A stretch of 64,000 nt of DNA from Pimelobacter simplex (GTDB lineage Bacteria > Actinomycetota > Actinomycetes > Propionibacteriales > Nocardioidaceae), in the NCBI RefSeq assembly GCF_024662235.1, contig NZ_CP096276.1, positions 124,001-188,000 of the forward strand, read 5' to 3'. The position numbers and the translations under genes were made by a program. Of the stretch, positions 10,928-20,786 are shown in pieces. Each line of letters starts with the position of its first letter. The stretch's first letter is position 1. The notes under the pieces are model-generated. The model had not been told where the DNA came from and ran no database searches. It saw only the letters and a program-made list of their open reading frames with translations.

Positions 10928-11371
10928 ATGCGCACCTACGCTCCGAAGCCCGACGACGTCGAGCGCGCCTGGCTCGTGATCGACGCGACGGACGTCGTCC
11001 TCGGTCGCCTGGCGGTCACCGCCGCCAACCTGCTGCGCGGCAAGCACAAGCCGATCTTCGCGCCCAACGCGGACACCGGTGACTACGTCATCATCGTCAA
11101 CGCGGACAAGGTCGCCCTGTCCGGCAACAAGCGGACGGCCAAGATGGTCTACCGCCACTCGGGCTTCCCGGGTGGTCTGACCGCGACCCCGATCGGTGAG
11201 GTCATCGACAAGGACGCTCGCAAGGCCGTCGAGAAGGCCGTGTGGGGCATGCTGCCGAAGAACCGCCTCGGCCGGCAGATGATCAAGAAGCTGAAGGTCT
11301 ACAGCGGCCCGGCTCACCCCCACCAGGCCCAGCAGGCCGTTCCCTACGAGATCACCCAGATCTCCCAGTGA
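10928..11371 (+). CDS. rplM: 50S ribosomal protein L13
   Basis: 147 residues from ATG 10928, preceded by a full AAGGAGG (10912-10918) 9 nt upstream; the in-frame codon at 10880 is rejected for this reason. L13 is an early-assembly protein of the large subunit. Typical segments are [17 protein letters not shown], the [16 protein letters not shown] core, [10 protein letters not shown] and [29 protein letters not shown]. It is followed 38 bp later by rpsI, the universal partner in this two-gene operon. Confidence 0.98.
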   Translation: MRTYAPKPDDVERAWLVIDATDVVLGRLAVTAANLLRGKHKPIFAPNADTGDYVIIVNADKVALSGNKRTAKMVYRHSGFPGGLTATPIGEVIDKDARKAVEKAVWGMLPKNRLGRQMIKKLKVYSGPAHPHQAQQAVPYEITQISQ

Positions 11372-11409
11372 CTTCTCGACAGAGCTGACCAGGACTGAGG
11401 ACTTATCAA

Positions 11410-11910
11410 GTGACTGAGAACACCACCGAGGTCGAGGAGACCTTCGAGACCGACGAGCAGGGTGTCGCCTACACCAGCGAGACCTCTCCGTCGGCCGCCA
11501 TCGACGCCCGTCCCGCCACGATCGCCCCCGGCGCGGCCACCGGCCGCCGCAAGGAGGCCGTGGCCCGCGTGCGCATCGTCCCCGGCACCGGTACCTGGAC
11601 CATCAACGGCCGGACCATCGAGGACTACTTCCCGAACAAGCTGCACCAGCAGGTCGTCAACGAGCCGTTCGCGGCGCTCGGCCTCGAGGGCCGCTTCGAC
11701 GTCATCGCCCGCATCCACGGCGGCGGCATCACCGGTCAGGCCGGCGCGCTGCGCCTCGGCGTGGCTCGCTCGCTCAACGCGATCGACCTCGACGCCAACC
11801 GCCCGACCCTCAAGAAGGCCGGTCTGCTGACCCGCGACGCCCGGGCGACCGAGCGCAAGAAGGCCGGTCTCAAGAAGGCCCGCAAGGCCCCGCAGTACAG
11901 CAAGCGCTGA
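11410..11910 (+). CDS. rpsI: 30S ribosomal protein S9
   Basis: 166 residues from a GTG start. The conserved S9 domain begins near residue 44 ([24 protein letters not shown]) and ends with the lysine/arginine-rich tail [12 protein letters not shown] whose final residues reach the P-site tRNA. The first 40 or so residues form an acidic, low-complexity extension ([16 protein letters not shown]) common in actinobacterial S9. Cotranscribed with rplM. Confidence 0.98.
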   Translation: MTENTTEVEETFETDEQGVAYTSETSPSAAIDARPATIAPGAATGRRKEAVARVRIVPGTGTWTINGRTIEDYFPNKLHQQVVNEPFAALGLEGRFDVIARIHGGGITGQAGALRLGVARSLNAIDLDANRPTLKKAGLLTRDARATERKKAGLKKARKAPQYSKR

Positions 11911-11931
11911 TCCGCCTCCAGGCGATCATCA

Positions 11932-11973
11932 CGACAGGGCCACGCACCGCTGCCGCGGTCCGTGGCCCTGTCG
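11932..11973 (+). terminator. Intrinsic terminator after rplM-rpsI
   Basis: A 13-bp stem (11932-11944 with 11961-11973) continues past one C-C mismatch into a 5-bp stem closed by TGCC, and GCAGTTTTAC follows. It separates the ribosomal operon from glmM. Confidence 0.9.
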
Positions 11974-12013
11974 GCAGTTTTACGGCAGCACCAGTGACAC
12001 AGAGGGAGCGCAC

Positions 12014-13369
12014 GTGACCCGCATCTTCGGGACCGACGGGGTCCGCGGACTCGCCAACGACAAGCTGACCGCCGAGCTGGCCCTGGACCTCGGCGTCGCC
12101 GCGGCCCGGGTGCTCGTCGAGCACGGCGGCTTCGACCGGCCCCGCCCGCTGGCCGTCGTCGGCCGCGACACCCGCATCTCGGGGCAGTTCCTCGAGCACG
12201 CCGTGGTCGCGGGCCTGGCTGCCGCGGGCGTCGACGTCCTGCGCCTGCGCGTGCTGCCGACGCCCGGCGTCGCGTACTTCACCGATGCGCTGGAGGCCGA
12301 CCTCGGCGTGGTCATCAGCGCCTCGCACAACCCGATGCCCGACAACGGCATCAAGTTCCTGGCCCGCGGCGGCGTCAAGCTGGACGACGCCCTGGAGCGC
12401 GAGATCGAGGAGCACGTCGGCCAGGACTGGGACCGCCCCACCGGCGGTGCCGTCGGCCGGGTCACGCCCTACGGCCCCACCGTCGAGGAGTACGCCGCCC
12501 ACCTGGTCGGCACCCTCGACGACGCCGCGAACCGGCCGCTGGCCGGACTCACCGTCGTCCTCGACTGCGCCCACGGCGCGGCGAGCGCGGTCGGCCCCCA
12601 CGCGCTGCGCGAGGCCGGTGCCACGGTGATCACCATCGGCGCCGAGCCCGACGGCCTCAACATCAACGACGGCTGCGGCTCCACCCACCTCGAGCCGCTG
12701 CGCAAGGCGGTCCTGGAGCACGGCGCGGACGCCGGCTTCGCCGTCGACGGCGACGCCGACCGGTGCCTCGCGGTCGACCACACCGGCGAGGTCGTCGACG
12801 GCGACCAGATCATGGCGATCCTGGCGCTGGGCCTCAAGGACGCCGGCCGGCTGCGCGACGACACCCTCGTCGCGACCGTGATGAGCAACCTCGGCCTGGT
12901 CCAGGCGATGACCGCCGCGGGCGTCACCGTGCGCCAGACCGGCGTCGGCGACCGCTACGTCCTCGAGGACATGCGCGCCGGCGGCTACTCCCTCGGGGGC
13001 GAGCAGTCGGGTCACGTCATCCTGCGCGACCACGCCACCACCGGTGACGGCCTGCTCACCGCCCTGCACGTGCTGCAGCGGATGGTCGTGACCGGCCACC
13101 GCCTGCGCGACCTGGCCGGCGTGATGACCCGGCTGCCCCAGGTCCTGGTCAACGTCGGGGGAGTCGACCGGGCGCGCACCGACGACGCGGCCCTGCTCGC
13201 GGCCGTCGCGGCGGCCGAGGAGGAGCTCGGCGACAGCGGGCGCGTCCTGCTGCGCCCCTCCGGCACCGAGCCGCTGGTGCGGGTGATGGTCGAGGCGCCG
13301 ACGGCCGAGCAGGCCGACAGCGTGGCCCACGGCCTGGCCGACGTGGTCCGGGAGCGCCTCGCCCTCTGA
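12014..13369 (+). CDS. glmM: Phosphoglucosamine mutase
   Basis: 451 residues from GTG 12014 with GAGGGAG just upstream. It interconverts glucosamine-6-phosphate and glucosamine-1-phosphate for UDP-GlcNAc and peptidoglycan synthesis. It begins [10 protein letters not shown], has the phosphoserine loop [12 protein letters not shown] with Ser104, the magnesium loop DGDADRC, the sugar-binding GGEQSGH and the phosphate-binding [14 protein letters not shown]. All catalytic elements are intact. glmS, the preceding step of the pathway, is 3.6 kb downstream, as in other actinobacteria. Confidence 0.97.
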   Translation: MTRIFGTDGVRGLANDKLTAELALDLGVAAARVLVEHGGFDRPRPLAVVGRDTRISGQFLEHAVVAGLAAAGVDVLRLRVLPTPGVAYFTDALEADLGVVISASHNPMPDNGIKFLARGGVKLDDALEREIEEHVGQDWDRPTGGAVGRVTPYGPTVEEYAAHLVGTLDDAANRPLAGLTVVLDCAHGAASAVGPHALREAGATVITIGAEPDGLNINDGCGSTHLEPLRKAVLEHGADAGFAVDGDADRCLAVDHTGEVVDGDQIMAILALGLKDAGRLRDDTLVATVMSNLGLVQAMTAAGVTVRQTGVGDRYVLEDMRAGGYSLGGEQSGHVILRDHATTGDGLLTALHVLQRMVVTGHRLRDLAGVMTRLPQVLVNVGGVDRARTDDAALLAAVAAAEEELGDSGRVLLRPSGTEPLVRVMVEAPTAEQADSVAHGLADVVRERLAL

Positions 13370-13399
13370 CCCGGTGCCGCCACCTGGCAGGGTGGTGCC

Positions 13400-14299
13400 A
13401 TGACAAGTCCCCCACTGGTCATCGACGGACTCACCAAGCAGTTCGGCGCCGTGAAGGCGGTGGACGACCTCACGTTCACCGTCCGCCCCGGCGCCGTGAC
13501 CGGCTTCCTCGGACCCAACGGCGCCGGCAAGACGACCACCCTGCGGATGCTGCTCGGGCTGACCCGGCCCAGCGCGGGCCGGACCCTGGTCGGCGACCGG
13601 CCCTACACGTCGTACGAGCGGCCGGGCACGGTCGTCGGCGCGGCGCTGGAGGCGTCGAGCTTCCACCCCGGACGCACCGGGCTCGGTCACCTCGAGGTGT
13701 TCGCGCCCCAGGTCGGCGTCTCGAAGCAGCGCTGCCGCCAGGTGCTCGAGGCCGTCGGCCTCGACCAGGCCGCCACGAAGCGGGTCGGCGGCTACTCGCT
13801 CGGCATGCGCCAGCGGCTCGGCCTGGCCACCGCGCTGCTCGCGGACCCGCCGGTGATCGTGCTCGACGAGCCGACCAACGGCCTCGACCCCGAGGGCATC
13901 GTGTGGATCCGGCAGCTGCTGCGCCAGTTCGCTGCGGAGGGACGCACCGTCCTGGTCTCCAGCCACCTCCTGCGCGAGGTCGAGGCGAGCGTGGACGACG
14001 TCGTGGTCATCGCGCAGGGCCGGCTCCGGCACGCCTCGACGCTGGCCGAGCTGCGCACCCGCGCCACCCCGGCGGCGTACGTCGAGACCCCGCGGCCCGA
14101 CGCCCTCGCGTCCCTCGCGGCCGACCGTGGCTGGACCCTGGAGGCCGACGGTGCCGGCACCGTCGTCGACGGCGCGACCGCGGCCGAGGTCGGCGCGGCC
14201 GCCCACGCGACCGGGCTCGAGCTGCACGAGCTGGTCCGGCGCGATGTCGACCTGGAGGCGCTCTTCTTCGAGCTGACCCGACCGGAGGACGTCCGATGA
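13400..14299 (+). CDS. ABC transporter ATP-binding protein (drug/bacitracin-export type)
   Basis: 299 residues. ATPase of a two-gene ABC-2 exporter: Walker A GPNGAGKTT, a signature of the YSLGMRQRLGLA type rather than LSGGQ, Walker B VIVLDEPTNGLDPEG and the switch SSHLLREVE. The last 90 residues are an accessory domain (AYVETPRPDALASLAADRGW) common in BcrA/CcmA-like ATPases. It overlaps the permease gene by 4 bp (ATGA), so the two are translationally coupled. The substrate is unknown. Confidence 0.9.
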   Translation: MTSPPLVIDGLTKQFGAVKAVDDLTFTVRPGAVTGFLGPNGAGKTTTLRMLLGLTRPSAGRTLVGDRPYTSYERPGTVVGAALEASSFHPGRTGLGHLEVFAPQVGVSKQRCRQVLEAVGLDQAATKRVGGYSLGMRQRLGLATALLADPPVIVLDEPTNGLDPEGIVWIRQLLRQFAAEGRTVLVSSHLLREVEASVDDVVVIAQGRLRHASTLAELRTRATPAAYVETPRPDALASLAADRGWTLEADGAGTVVDGATAAEVGAAAHATGLELHELVRRDVDLEALFFELTRPEDVR

Positions 14300-15087
14300 G
14301 GGCCGCACTCGTCGCGGAGTACCGCAAGCTGCTCACCACCCGGCTGTGGTGGCTGCTGCTGATCGTGATGGTCGGCTACCTGGTCTTCATCGCCGCCGTC
14401 GTCTCGACGACCTTCGTCTTCGTGCCCGACGGCCAGGAGCCGCCGCTGACCGGCGAGGCCGCCGCGCGGTCGGTGTACTCGGTCGTCAACGGCGTGGGCT
14501 ACGTCTTCCCGCTCATCATCGGCAGCCTCGCGATGACCACGGAGTTCCGGCACAAGACGATCACGCAGAGCCTGCTCGTCGAGCCCGACCGGACCCGCTT
14601 CCTGGTCGCCAAGATCGTCTCGGTCCTGCCGGTCGGCCTCGTCGCCGGCCTGGTCGGCGTCCTCGCCACCGTCGCCGGCGGCGCCCCGCTGCTGCAGATC
14701 AAGGGCGACGGGGCGATGCTCGGCCGCGGCGACGTGCTCGTCGGGCTGCTGTTCAGCGTCGTCGCGATCGCCCTGTGGACGGTGATCGGCGTGGCCGTCG
14801 GCTCGGTGCTGTCGAACCAGGTGGCCGCGATCGTCGTGATCCTGGCGTTCACCCAGTTCGTCGAGCCGCTGGCCCGGGTGGTGCTGAGCCAGGTCGACGC
14901 GCTGGCGGGCGTGGCGTCGTACCTGCCGGGCGGGGCGGCGGACTCGTTGATCGGCGCGTCCTTCCTCGGCGCGACCGGCGATGTCGACCTGCTCCCGCGC
15001 TGGGCGGCGATCCTCGTGCTCCTGGCGTACGTCGTCGTGCTCGCCGTCATCGGCCGGCTCACGACGCTGCGTCGCGACGTCGGCTGA
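14296..15087 (+). CDS. ABC-2 type exporter permease
   Basis: 263 residues from ATG 14296, overlapping the ATPase stop. Six membrane segments can be picked out: one after the N-terminal AEYRKLLTTRLWWLLLIVMV, then around YVFPLIIGSLAMTTEFRHKTITQSLL, VSVLPVGLVAGLVGVLATVAGG, VLVGLLFSVVAIALWTVIGVAVG, IVVILAFTQFVEPLARVVL and the final ILVLLAYVVVLAVIG. The EFRHKTITQSLL cytoplasmic loop is the coupling segment typical of BcrB-like permeases. It forms the membrane half of the exporter with the upstream ATPase. Confidence 0.87.
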   Translation: MRAALVAEYRKLLTTRLWWLLLIVMVGYLVFIAAVVSTTFVFVPDGQEPPLTGEAAARSVYSVVNGVGYVFPLIIGSLAMTTEFRHKTITQSLLVEPDRTRFLVAKIVSVLPVGLVAGLVGVLATVAGGAPLLQIKGDGAMLGRGDVLVGLLFSVVAIALWTVIGVAVGSVLSNQVAAIVVILAFTQFVEPLARVVLSQVDALAGVASYLPGGAADSLIGASFLGATGDVDLLPRWAAILVLLAYVVVLAVIGRLTTLRRDVG

Positions 15088-15094
15088 GTCGATC

Positions 15095-15133
15095 GCGGCC
15101 GACATCCCCTCCCGGGACGGGGACGTCGGCCGC
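15095..15133. terminator. Bidirectional terminator hairpin
   Basis: A 9-bp stem (15095-15103 with 15125-15133), one A-C mismatch, then 5 more pairs around a 9-nt loop, lying between the convergent permease and lipoprotein genes. There is no T-run on either side. Confidence 0.7.
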
Positions 15134-15154
15134 GCGGTCGGTGGCGCGGGGGTC

Positions 15155-15832
15155 CTACTTCCAGACGACGGGCTTGCCGTCGAAGGAGCTGTAGGGGCCG
15201 TCGTTGGGGGCGAAGCGGGCGCTGCTGACCGAGGAGGACTCCTGGGCCAGGTAGGGCACGCAGGTCGAGAAGGTCTGCCCGTCGGCGAAGCCGCTGGGGA
15301 AGGACTCGCCGTCGCACGGCGCGAAGGTGCCGATGATCGAGATGTTCTGGGCCTCGGTGCCGTCGGGCAGGGTGCCCTCGATCGACTCGTTGATCGAGTA
15401 GCTCGACAGCTCCGCGCTGCCGGAGACGCCGGTGACGTCGAGCTTGATGTAGTAGGGCACGAAGCCCTTGGCCCGGTCGCCGAGCTTGAGCGGGGCCAGG
15501 TCGGCGGCGGCGCCCTTGGTGATGCCGGTGACGGTCACCGAGACGGTGCCGCTGGCGTCGCCGGACGAGAACGGGACGACGGCCGGCTGGCCGAACGCGA
15601 GCGCGGTGCCCGGGGCGGCGACGTCGCCGGCGGGCGCGGCCTCGGTGGTCTCGGTGCCGGCGTCGGTCGGGGCGTCGGTGGTGGTCTCGGTCGAGGCCTC
15701 GGTGGTCGCCTCGGTCGAGGCGGGGTCGCTGCCCTTGCGGTCGGGTTCGTCGTCGCCGCCGCAGGCGGCCAACGCGAACGTCGACGCGGCCAGCAGGGCG
15801 GTGAGGACGGAGACCTTCTTGCGGGGAGTCAT
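15155..15832 (-). CDS. Secreted lipoprotein, DUF4352-like
   Basis: 225 residues from ATG 15832, with AAGGA upstream; an earlier in-frame start is rejected because the signal peptide begins at MTPRKKVSV. The lipobox ALAAC places the lipidated cysteine at residue 24. A Ser/Thr/Glu-rich linker (about 30-75) leads to a beta-rich domain with VTVTGITKGAA and YYIKLDVTGVSG, which resembles the immunoglobulin-like DUF4352 fold, and two cysteines (CDGESF, STCVPYL) that may pair. Anchored outside the membrane; function unknown. It lies 67 bp downstream of coaA on the same strand. Confidence 0.8.
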   Translation of the reverse strand: MTPRKKVSVLTALLAASTFALAACGGDDEPDRKGSDPASTEATTEASTETTTDAPTDAGTETTEAAPAGDVAAPGTALAFGQPAVVPFSSGDASGTVSVTVTGITKGAAADLAPLKLGDRAKGFVPYYIKLDVTGVSGSAELSSYSINESIEGTLPDGTEAQNISIIGTFAPCDGESFPSGFADGQTFSTCVPYLAQESSSVSSARFAPNDGPYSSFDGKPVVWK

Positions 15833-15899
15833 GCCAGGGGTCCTTGCCGCCTGAGGCGGCCGGAAACCCACGGAATCCGCGGGATGGGGCGAAAACGCC

Positions 15900-16886
15900 T
15901 CAGATCTTGCGCAACCTGACGTAGCGGACCGAGTGGTCCGCGGACTTGCGCAGCACCAGCGTGGCCCGCGAGCGGGTGGGCAGCACGTTCTGGGCCAGGT
16001 TCGGGCCGTTGATGGCGTCCCAGATCCGGCGGGCCTCGTCGACGGCCTCGTCGTGGGTCAGCGAGGCGTACTTCGCGAAGTACGACGACGGGTCGCGGAA
16101 GGCGGTCTCGCGCAGCTTGAGGAAGCGGTCGACGTACCAGTCGCGGATGTGGTTGGTGTTGGCGTCGACGAAGATCGAGAAGTCGAAGAAGTCCGACAGA
16201 CCCAGGCCGGTGCGCCCGTCCTCGCGGACCCGCGCGGGCTGGAGCACGTTGAGACCCTCGACGATGACGATGTCGGGGCGCTTGACGACGATCTTCTCGT
16301 CCGAGACCACGTCGTAGACGAGGTGGGAGTAGACCGGCGCCTCGACCTCGTCGATGCCGGACTTGATGTCGATGACGAACTTGAGCAGCTTGCGCCGGTC
16401 GTAGGACTCGGGGAAGCCCTTGCGCTGGAGCAGCCCGCGCGCCTCGAGCTCGGCGTTGGGGTAGAGGAAGCCGTCGGTGGTGACGAGCGCGACGTTGGGG
16501 TGCTCGGGCCAGCGCGCGAGCATCTGCTGGAGCACGCGGGCCGCGGTCGACTTGCCGACGGCCACCGAACCCGCCAGCCCGATCACGAACGGCGTGCGCG
16601 GCGGCGTCCGGCCGTGCAGGAACTCCTCCTGCGCGTGGTGCAGGTCGGTCGCCGCGCTGACCCGCATGGACAGCAGCCGGGACAGGGGCAGGTAGACGTC
16701 GCGGATCTCGCGCAGGTCGAGCGAGTCGCCGATGCCGCGGAGTCGGTGCACCTCGTCCCTGGTGAGCGGGCTCTCGGTCTCCGAGGCCAGCAGTGCCCAG
16801 GTCGCCCGGTCCAGCTCGACGTACGGCGACGCCTCCCGCGGGAGCTCCTCGCCGGGGGTGTCCGCCGTGCTCGCGCCCGTCGTCAT
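15900..16886 (-). CDS. coaA: Pantothenate kinase type I
   Basis: 328 residues from ATG 16886. It phosphorylates pantothenate, the first committed step of CoA synthesis. Walker A is [12 protein letters not shown], followed by TTDGFLYPN, the [14 protein letters not shown] segment, [12 protein letters not shown] and the pantothenate-pocket region [23 protein letters not shown]. Length matches the bacterial type I enzyme, which is feedback-inhibited by CoA. An in-frame extension back to 16973 encodes unconserved Pro/Thr-rich sequence and is rejected. It is transcribed divergently from glmS. Confidence 0.95.
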   Translation of the reverse strand: MTTGASTADTPGEELPREASPYVELDRATWALLASETESPLTRDEVHRLRGIGDSLDLREIRDVYLPLSRLLSMRVSAATDLHHAQEEFLHGRTPPRTPFVIGLAGSVAVGKSTAARVLQQMLARWPEHPNVALVTTDGFLYPNAELEARGLLQRKGFPESYDRRKLLKFVIDIKSGIDEVEAPVYSHLVYDVVSDEKIVVKRPDIVIVEGLNVLQPARVREDGRTGLGLSDFFDFSIFVDANTNHIRDWYVDRFLKLRETAFRDPSSYFAKYASLTHDEAVDEARRIWDAINGPNLAQNVLPTRSRATLVLRKSADHSVRYVRLRKI

Positions 16887-17021
16887 GGCGCCGATTGTTC
16901 CAGTCGGCGTCACCGCGGCTTCAGGTGCGTCCTCGATCCGGACGGTGCCGGGGGAGGGCGGCGGGCGCCACACCGCTGTCGAGGCGGGGATGCAGGCCCG
17001 GACCGCTTAGACTGGCCGATC

Positions 17022-18866
17022 ATGTGCGGCATCGTCGGATACATCGGGCCCCGGTCGGCCCAGGACACCGTCATCGACGGTCTCCGCAGGCTCGAGTACC
17101 GCGGCTACGACTCCGCCGGCGTCGCGGTCGTGAGCGAGGGTCTGCTGCGGACCGAGAAGCGGGCCGGCAAGCTCGCCAACCTCGAGAAGGTGCTCGACGA
17201 GACGCCGATGCCGGTGGCTCAGATCGGCATCGGGCACACCCGCTGGGCCACCCACGGCCCGCCCAACGACGTCAACGCGCACCCGCACACCGGCGAGTCC
17301 CGCCGGGTGGCGCTGGTGCACAACGGCATCATCGAGAACTTCCTCGAGCTGCGCGCGCGCCTCGAGGCCGACGACCACGAGCTGATCTCCGAGACCGACA
17401 CCGAGATCGTGGCCCAGCTGCTCGAGCTCCAGGTGCAGTCCGGGGTCGACATCGAGACCGCGATGCAGCGTGTCTGCCAGCAGCTCGAGGGTGCGTTCAC
17501 CCTGGTCGCGATCGACGCCGAGGAGCCCGACAAGGTCGTCGCGGCCCGGCGCAACTCGCCGCTGGTGGTCGGCCTGGGCGAGGGCGAGAACTTCCTCGGC
17601 TCCGACGTCGCCGCCTTCATCGAGTTCACCCGTGAGGCGCTCGAGCTCGGCCAGGACCAGATCGTCGTGATGACCCGCGACAAGGTCGACGTCACCGACT
17701 TCCACGGCCGCCTGGTCGAGGCCAAGCGCTTCCACGTCGACTGGGACCTCTCGTCGGCCGAGAAGGACGGCCACGACTGGTTCATGCGCAAGGAGATCTT
17801 CGAGCAGCCGCGCGCCGTCGCCGACTCCCTGCTCGGCCGCCGCGATGCGACCGGCCGGCTCCAGCTCGACGAGATGCGCCTGGCCGACGAAGAGCTGCGC
17901 GACATCGACAAGATCATCATCATCGCCTGCGGTACGTCGTTCTACGCCGGCATGGTCGCCAAGTACGCCATCGAGCACTGGACCCGGACGCCGGTCGAGG
18001 TCGAGCTCGCCTCGGAGTTCCGCTACCGCGACCCGATCATCGACGCGACCACGCTCATCGTCGCCATCAGCCAGTCCGGCGAGACCGCCGACACGCTCCA
18101 GGCGATCCGGCACGCGCGCTCCCAGCGGGCCAAGGTGCTCGCGATCTGCAACACCAACGGCTCCTCGATCCCGCGCGAGTCCGACGCGGTGATCTACACC
18201 CACGCCGGCCCCGAGATCGGCGTCGCCTCGACCAAGGGCTTCCTGACCCAGCTGGTCGCCTGCTACCTGCTCGCGCTCTACATCGCCCAGGTCAAGGGCA
18301 CCCGGTTCGGCGACGAGATCGACGAGATCATGGAGCACCTCGAGGCCATGCCCGGCCACATCGAGACCGTGCTCTCCGGCTCCGACGCCGTCTACTCCCT
18401 CGCCGCCGACCACGCCTCGTCGCGCTCGGTGCTCTTCCTGGGCCGCCACGCCGGCTACCCGGTCGCGCTCGAGGGAGCGCTCAAGCTCAAGGAGCTCGCC
18501 TACCTCCACGCCGAGGGCTTCGCGGCCGGCGAGCTCAAGCACGGCCCGATCGCGCTGGTCGAGGACGGCCTGCCGGTGCTGTGCGTCGTCCCCCCCAAGG
18601 GTCGCGACCAGCTCCACGGCAAGATGCTCAGCGGCATCCAGGAGGTCCGCGCCCGCGGCGCCCGGACCATCTGCCTGGCCGAGGAGGGTGACGCCTCCAT
18701 CGAGCCCTACGCCGACGAGCTGATCCGGCTGCCCAAGGTGCCCGTCCTGCTCCAGCCGCTGGTGGCGATCGTGCCGCTCCAGCTGTTCGCCTGCGAGCTC
18801 GCCACGGTGCTGGGCCACGACGTCGACCAGCCGCGCAACCTCGCCAAGTCCGTCACCGTCGAGTAA
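17022..18866 (+). CDS. glmS: Glutamine-fructose-6-phosphate aminotransferase (isomerizing)
   Basis: 614 residues. It makes glucosamine-6-phosphate from fructose-6-phosphate and glutamine, the first step toward UDP-GlcNAc. The start at ATG 17022 exposes Cys2 (CGIVGYIG), the nucleophile of the N-terminal glutaminase domain after Met removal. The two SIS isomerase domains follow, with [19 protein letters not shown] and the C-terminal [19 protein letters not shown] (17008-17013) ends 8 nt before the ATG and no Shine-Dalgarno is visible, so translation is probably leaderless. No glmS ribozyme is present in the 135-bp upstream region. Confidence 0.98.
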   Translation: MCGIVGYIGPRSAQDTVIDGLRRLEYRGYDSAGVAVVSEGLLRTEKRAGKLANLEKVLDETPMPVAQIGIGHTRWATHGPPNDVNAHPHTGESRRVALVHNGIIENFLELRARLEADDHELISETDTEIVAQLLELQVQSGVDIETAMQRVCQQLEGAFTLVAIDAEEPDKVVAARRNSPLVVGLGEGENFLGSDVAAFIEFTREALELGQDQIVVMTRDKVDVTDFHGRLVEAKRFHVDWDLSSAEKDGHDWFMRKEIFEQPRAVADSLLGRRDATGRLQLDEMRLADEELRDIDKIIIIACGTSFYAGMVAKYAIEHWTRTPVEVELASEFRYRDPIIDATTLIVAISQSGETADTLQAIRHARSQRAKVLAICNTNGSSIPRESDAVIYTHAGPEIGVASTKGFLTQLVACYLLALYIAQVKGTRFGDEIDEIMEHLEAMPGHIETVLSGSDAVYSLAADHASSRSVLFLGRHAGYPVALEGALKLKELAYLHAEGFAAGELKHGPIALVEDGLPVLCVVPPKGRDQLHGKMLSGIQEVRARGARTICLAEEGDASIEPYADELIRLPKVPVLLQPLVAIVPLQLFACELATVLGHDVDQPRNLAKSVTVE

Positions 18867-18870
18867 GGCC

Positions 18871-19224
18871 GTGGCGGTGGTCGGCGTCGGTATCGACGTG
18901 TGCGAGATCGCCCGGTTCGAGGAGTCGTGCCGTCGTACGCCGGCGCTGGTGACCAAGCTCTTCACCGAGGCCGAGCGGACGCTGCACATCCGCTCGCTCG
19001 CGGCGCGCTTCGCCGCCAAGGAGGCGCTCGCCAAGGCGCTCGGCGCCCCGCGCGGGATGTCCTGGCACGACGCCGAGGTGGTCTCCGAGGACAACGGCCG
19101 GCCGCGGTTCGTGCTGCGCGGCACCGTGCTGGCCGAGGCCGATGCCCAGGGCGTGACGTCGGTGCACCTCTCGCTCACCCACGACGGCGGCATCGCCTCG
19201 GCGATGGTGGTGCTCGAGTCGTGA
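18871..19224 (+). CDS. acpS: Holo-[acyl-carrier-protein] synthase
   Basis: 117 residues from GTG 18871, 4 bp after glmS. It transfers phosphopantetheine from CoA to acyl carrier protein. The magnesium-binding [12 protein letters not shown] near the N-terminus and the [13 protein letters not shown] helix with the second metal ligand are both present, and [17 protein letters not shown] closes the domain. As a short AcpS-type enzyme it is expected to serve fatty-acid synthesis; a separate Sfp-type enzyme normally loads NRPS carriers such as the one at 2549. Confidence 0.95.
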   Translation: MAVVGVGIDVCEIARFEESCRRTPALVTKLFTEAERTLHIRSLAARFAAKEALAKALGAPRGMSWHDAEVVSEDNGRPRFVLRGTVLAEADAQGVTSVHLSLTHDGGIASAMVVLES

Positions 19225-20597
19225 TCCGGGCGCACACGGTCGAGCAGGTTCGCACGGCCGAGGCCGCGCTGTTGGCCCGGCTGCCCGAGGGCGCGCTCAT
19301 GCAGCGCGCCGCGGCCGGCCTGGCGTACGCCGTCCTGGACCTCCTCGGCAGCGGCTACGGCCGCCGGGTGCTGCTCCTCGTCGGCTCCGGCGACAACGGG
19401 GGCGACGCCCTCTACGCGGGGGTCCTGCTCGCGCGGCGCGGCGTCCAGGTCGAGGCCTGGCTGCTCTCGTCGTCGGCGCACGAGGGCGGGGTCGCCGCGC
19501 TGCGCGCCGCGGGCGGCCGGATCGGCAGCCCGGGCCCGGTGCCGATGCCGTTCGACGTGGTCGTCGACGGGATCGTCGGTATCGGCGGGCGTCCCGGGCT
19601 GCGCGCCGAGGCGGTCGCGGCGCTCGGCCACGCCGCCGGGAGCCCGGTGGTCGCGGTCGACGTACCGTCGGGGGTGGACGTCGACACCGGCGAGGTCGCC
19701 GGCCCCCACGTCAGCGCCGACCTGACCGTCACCTTCGGCACCCACAAGATCGCGCACCTCGTCGACCCCGCGGCCCGCGCGTGCGGCGCGCTCCAGCTCG
19801 TCGACATCGGCCTGGACCTGCCCGAGGCCCCCGTCGAGGCGCTCCAGGCCGCCGACGTCGCGGCGCTGCTCCCGCGCCCCGCGGCCGACGCCCACAAGTA
19901 CACCCGTGGCGTCGTCGGCGTCCGCTCCGGCTCCGCGACCTATCCCGGCGCCGCCCTGCTCAGCGTGGCCGGCGCCGCGTGCGGCCTGGCCGGCATGGTC
20001 CGGTACGACGGCGACCCGGCCGCCCTGGACCTCGTCCGCGCCGCGCACCCCGAGGTCGTCGGCCCCGGCCGCGTGCAGGCCTGGGTGGTCGGCTCGGGCA
20101 GTGACGACCGCGCCGAGGACGCGCTGCGCCGCTCCCTGGCCGACGACGTCCCCGTCGTGGTCGACGCCGACGCACTCGCCTTCGCCGGCCTGGCCCGCGG
20201 CCGCTCCGCCGTGCTCACGCCCCACGCGGGCGAGCTGGCCCGGATGCTCGACGCCGACCGGGCCGACGTCGAGGCCCGCTGGCTCGACCACGCCCGCCGC
20301 GCCGCTCACGACCTCGACGCCGTCGTCCTGCTCAAGGGCCGGCACACCGTCGTCGCCCGCCCCGACGGCCGGGCCCGGGTGACCACGACCGGCACGCCCT
20401 GGCTGGCCACGGCCGGCGCGGGCGACGTCCTCGGCGGCCTGATCGGGACGCTCCTCGCCGCCGGGCTCGACCCGTTCGACGCGGCCTCGGCCGGCTCCTG
20501 GCTGCACGGCGCCGCGGCGACGCTCGCGGCCCAGGACGGCCCGATCGTCGCCTCCGACGTCGCCGCCACGCTGCCGGACCTGCTCGCCACCCTGTGA
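19221..20597 (+). CDS. nnr: Bifunctional NAD(P)H-hydrate epimerase / ADP-dependent dehydratase
   Basis: 458 residues from GTG 19221, overlapping the acpS stop. It repairs damaged NAD(P)H: the N-terminal YjeF-N epimerase domain (1 to about 200, with [20 protein letters not shown] and [12 protein letters not shown]) equilibrates R and S hydrates, and the C-terminal ribokinase-fold dehydratase (about 215-458, with [21 protein letters not shown] and [14 protein letters not shown]) restores the cofactor with ADP. The last 18 coding nucleotides before the stop (20577-20594) are repeated downstream beyond a palindromic element. Its place between acpS and alr matches other actinobacteria. Confidence 0.93.
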   Translation: MIRAHTVEQVRTAEAALLARLPEGALMQRAAAGLAYAVLDLLGSGYGRRVLLLVGSGDNGGDALYAGVLLARRGVQVEAWLLSSSAHEGGVAALRAAGGRIGSPGPVPMPFDVVVDGIVGIGGRPGLRAEAVAALGHAAGSPVVAVDVPSGVDVDTGEVAGPHVSADLTVTFGTHKIAHLVDPAARACGALQLVDIGLDLPEAPVEALQAADVAALLPRPAADAHKYTRGVVGVRSGSATYPGAALLSVAGAACGLAGMVRYDGDPAALDLVRAAHPEVVGPGRVQAWVVGSGSDDRAEDALRRSLADDVPVVVDADALAFAGLARGRSAVLTPHAGELARMLDADRADVEARWLDHARRAAHDLDAVVLLKGRHTVVARPDGRARVTTTGTPWLATAGAGDVLGGLIGTLLAAGLDPFDAASAGSWLHGAAATLAAQDGPIVASDVAATLPDLLATL

Positions 20598-20759
20598 GCC
20601 GTGTCGGACGCCCCGCGCTCCGGGCGCGCACCTCGCGGCGTTGGCGGAGACTCGACGGGCCGCCGGCCCGCCTTCGCTCCGCCGCCTTGCGATGCACGCA
20701 CCCGGACCACGGGCCGCCCGCGACACGGCACACAGGGTGGCGACCTGCTCGCCACCCTG
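20577..20759. repeat. Palindromic intergenic element bounded by an 18-nt direct repeat
   Basis: GACCTGCTCGCCACCCTG occurs exactly at 20577-20594 (end of nnr) and at 20742-20759. Between the copies lies an imperfect palindrome with 9-bp ends GCCGTGTCG (20598-20606) and its complement (20721-20729). Three internal blocks (ACTCGACGGGC at 20650, CCCGCCTTCGCT at 20667, CCGCCTTGC at 20682) recur in the same order in the element at 25230-25412. This looks like a small non-coding mobile or dispersed element that duplicated the end of nnr. No ORF is supported inside it. Confidence 0.65.
20733..20759 (+). terminator. Hairpin after nnr
   Basis: An 11-bp perfect stem (20733-20743 with 20749-20759) with loop CCTGC. 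No T-run follows. Its right arm is inside the second copy of the 18-nt direct repeat, so the hairpin may be a by-product of the element; it could end transcription ahead of alr. Confidence 0.55.
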
Positions 20760-20786
20760 ACCACCCCGTGATGGGACGATAGGCAG

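Noticed and set aside
15846..15860. Short GCCGCC-TGA-GGCGGC hairpin between coaA and the lipoprotein gene
   Set aside because: Six base pairs with a 3-nt loop and no T-run, on a strand where both genes point the same way; too weak to call a terminator.
16887..17021. glmS ribozyme upstream of glmS
   Set aside because: The 135-bp gap lacks the ribozyme core and the predicted message starts at the ATG.
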